Source: Fremontodendron californicum (Eukaryota > Streptophyta > Magnoliopsida > Malvales > Malvaceae). Taken from it: a stretch of 64,000 nucleotides of DNA. Below, piece by piece: positions 62,131-64,000 of the stretch. Position 1 is the stretch's first letter. Each line of letters begins with the position of its first letter. The stretch covers positions 25,021,172 to 25,085,171 of the forward strand of contig JAULJL010000004.1 of the NCBI GenBank assembly GCA_030761205.1, read 5' to 3'. Both the position numbers and the translations under genes were made by a program. The notes under the pieces are model-generated. The model saw only the letters and a program-made list of their open reading frames with translations. It did no database searches and was not told where the DNA came from.

Positions 62131-63129
62131 ACTAAAATCTAAAAGAAAAGAACTTTAAGAAAAGAAAAAAATAGATGGCTTTTGGAGCAATACTGAAAAC
62201 ATGGGTTTGGTGGGTTTTGGTTTTAGGCATTTGTTGAAAAACAAAGATCAATGATAAGGAAAATGCTGGGAAATGAAATATAGACAAACATCCGTCATAC
62301 CTTGAATAAAGAAGAATATCTAGGTGAAAGGTGGAGCTTCCTTTGCTTTGCTCTACCTCTACCAACCACGGTTCATCAGTGAAGAAGGTGAAAGATAAGG
62401 TGAAAATTTAATAAGGTTCTTCCCTTTAAACCCATGGTTTTGGTACCACAAAAGCATTCTTTCTCTAGCTTTTCAATTTGGTTCAAATTTAGCTGTGAAA
62501 AGTAGCTTTCAAAAGAAATACAACCCGTTTCGGATTGTGTTTTGGCAGTCAAAAGCATTCCTAAACAAGCCTTAAATAAGATAGAGTAGCACACTTCACA
62601 AAAAAAGTCGGATAAAAAGTTGAATTGATTGATTATCAATTTTCGATTTAATTAATTTAACTAATTTATTCAATCGAAAAAAATTTAAGTAAAGAATATA
62701 TTATTTTATATTAAATAAGTATTAAATATAATAAATATTTAAATAAAAATACATTTGATTTAATAATATGATTTTTATTATAGAACTATAATGTTAGGTT
62801 CAAATTTTATCAATTACAAAAAAAAAATTATTAATAAAAAAACCTAAAACTAGTTCAATTTTTGTTTTATCCAATTTTTTATCGATTTAATTGATTCTTG
62901 GTATGTTTGATGAAAACCCGATTTAATAACACTTATTGGATCTGATAATTCATCGATTCCCAATTCAATCGATCCATTCAGTCGATTCGGTTTGATTTTT
63001 TATTTATTGCATAAAATCAAAAAAGTTCGTCAAATGAGTCTCATCGTGCATTAATTTATTATATATACTAGTTATATACAAAAATTTATTATATTAATAA
63101 CCACTAAAACTTATTATAGGGAATCTCAA
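62131..63129. other. Intergenic DNA
   Basis: No gene supported. Frames at 62132-62365 and 62376-62639 (minus) show no domain and differ in composition from the two real genes. From about 62880 there are GATTTAATTGATTC and CAATCGATCC words that look like a decayed DNA transposon. Confidence 0.5.
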
Positions 63130-64000
63130 CACTTTCTAAAAAACAAATATATTTGTCGTAACGATTTCTCGATCACTGTCGACTTGACGAAGAGGGAAAA
63201 CGATTGGAGGGCCTTTAATGTTTTTGGTGTCTCACTTTTTCTTGAAAATAAAACAAAACAAAAAATTAAAAGAGTCGCCACCAATTATTTTTAGTTAGAT
63301 GTGATTGACCACCTAAAATAATCTTTCTAAAAGATCTAAAATTAATTAAATTTTTTAATAAAAGATAATGTTTTGGGGTCTGTATATAAAATCAAAGAAA
63401 ATCAAAGAGAATTTTAAAATGAGGTTATGCTTAGAGAAGGTAGAGCCACATTACCTCCAACCTTCTTGATCACCTGAGGAGAACTCATTAGAAACTCAAA
63501 CAAAGAGAGCAACAATACTTAAAAGAGACGTTACCTTGTGTCATAATGTGTCAAATCCTAAGACTTGACCGCTATACACTAATAAGGAGTCATCACTAAT
63601 TTTTTTTGTTGGGTGTGATTAATCACCTATATGAATTTATTTTTTTTTTAAAGTAATCCTAAACTTGACTAAGGCACATTAAAAAAACTAGGTTATGGTC
63701 TACTTTTCAGAACTAGATTCGAGAGTTCAATTACGTGTGAGGAAAGATCAGTACCCCCACAACACCTATCCTAAGGATAGTAACTAATTAATCCTATGTA
63801 ATCCTAAACCGATCTTATTTAAATGGTCTTTATTTTTTAATTCTATCTTATTATGGTTTGGATTTCTTTAACAAGAATTTATTTGGAAATAAGCATCAAT
63901 CCTTGTGTATTGAATTCTTTTTCTAAACCTTCCATCGAGCTAGCAAAATTTAGGAAAGTATTCTTACATAAAAATTTCTTAAAAGTCTGCTCAATCATAG
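63130..64000 (-). mobile_element. Fragment of the Tat-like gypsy LTR
   Basis: Same family and orientation as 1-9155: AGAGTCGCCACCAATTATTT at about 63270 with GTGATTGACCACCTA, and a later run with TTCAATTACGTGTGAGGAAA and CAGTACCCCCACAACACC at about 63728-63765. A second, more decayed copy of the GTCATCACTAAT...GTGTGATTAATCACCTA part is at about 63588-63632, so the module is doubled here too. The fragment runs off the window end. Confidence 0.65.

Noticed and set aside
62132..62639. Two minus-strand frames of 77 and 87 codons
   Set aside because: No domain, repetitive Phe/Leu-rich ends and no promoter or splice context seen.

Overview
The window looks like a gene-poor, very AT-rich stretch of a eudicot nuclear genome. 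Split genes with GT-AG introns, plant-type TATA boxes, a telo-box promoter and typical plant LTR retrotransposons (Ty3/gypsy of the Tat/Ogre kind, Ty1/copia), hAT, MULE, CACTA and Stowaway-like elements all point that way. I saw no prokaryotic operon, CRISPR array or rRNA gene. All calls come from reading the sequence; no database search was run.

Layout. 1-18765 is a nest of one Ty3/gypsy family. 1-9155 is a minus-strand LTR region whose 3' part plus leader is tandemly repeated (2.5 copies, about 2.93 kb each). It sits in the leader of a plus-strand element made of a decayed gag (9851-11360), a repeat-rich 3' non-coding region, a polypurine tract (15298-15310) and a 3' LTR (15311-18765); pol is missing. 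19037-24757 is a dead minus-strand Ty1/copia element with recognisable gag, protease, integrase and RNase H but most of reverse transcriptase lost. 24758-28500 is AT-rich DNA holding a captured host-gene fragment (possibly UPF3-like) and a non-autonomous hAT element with a perfect 8-bp target duplication.

The one clear multi-exon gene lies at 28751-34875 on the minus strand: a LisH plus SRP40-C-terminal nucleolar phosphoprotein (NOLC1/Nopp140/Srp40 homologue). Seven exons can be joined in phase, and its promoter carries a telo-box and a TATA box. A second likely real gene is a 67-residue zinc-ribbon protein at 56416-56619 (minus). A FAR1-related gene at 42156-44918 (minus) is broken by frameshifts and stops, yet a TATA box and 5' untranslated exons may still be visible.

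The remainder is intergenic DNA crowded with non-autonomous elements: a long-TIR element with a nested tRNA-like SINE (36895-38173), a six-copy tandem repeat (38616-39360), a hAT element (40832-42082), a possible solo LTR (46301-47037), a CACTA end (from 47259), a gag-only gypsy element with two minisatellites (49430-52920), a Stowaway-like MITE (55278-55532) and a 2.2-kb foldback MULE with a 9-bp target duplication (58640-60855). Another fragment of the first gypsy family closes the window (63130-64000).

I found no convincing new biological system. The observations most worth checking are the self-complementary leader of the copia element at its primer-binding position, the repeatedly duplicated LTR-leader module, two independent gag-only gypsy elements that carry minisatellites, and the telescoped inverted repeats of the 2.2-kb MULE.
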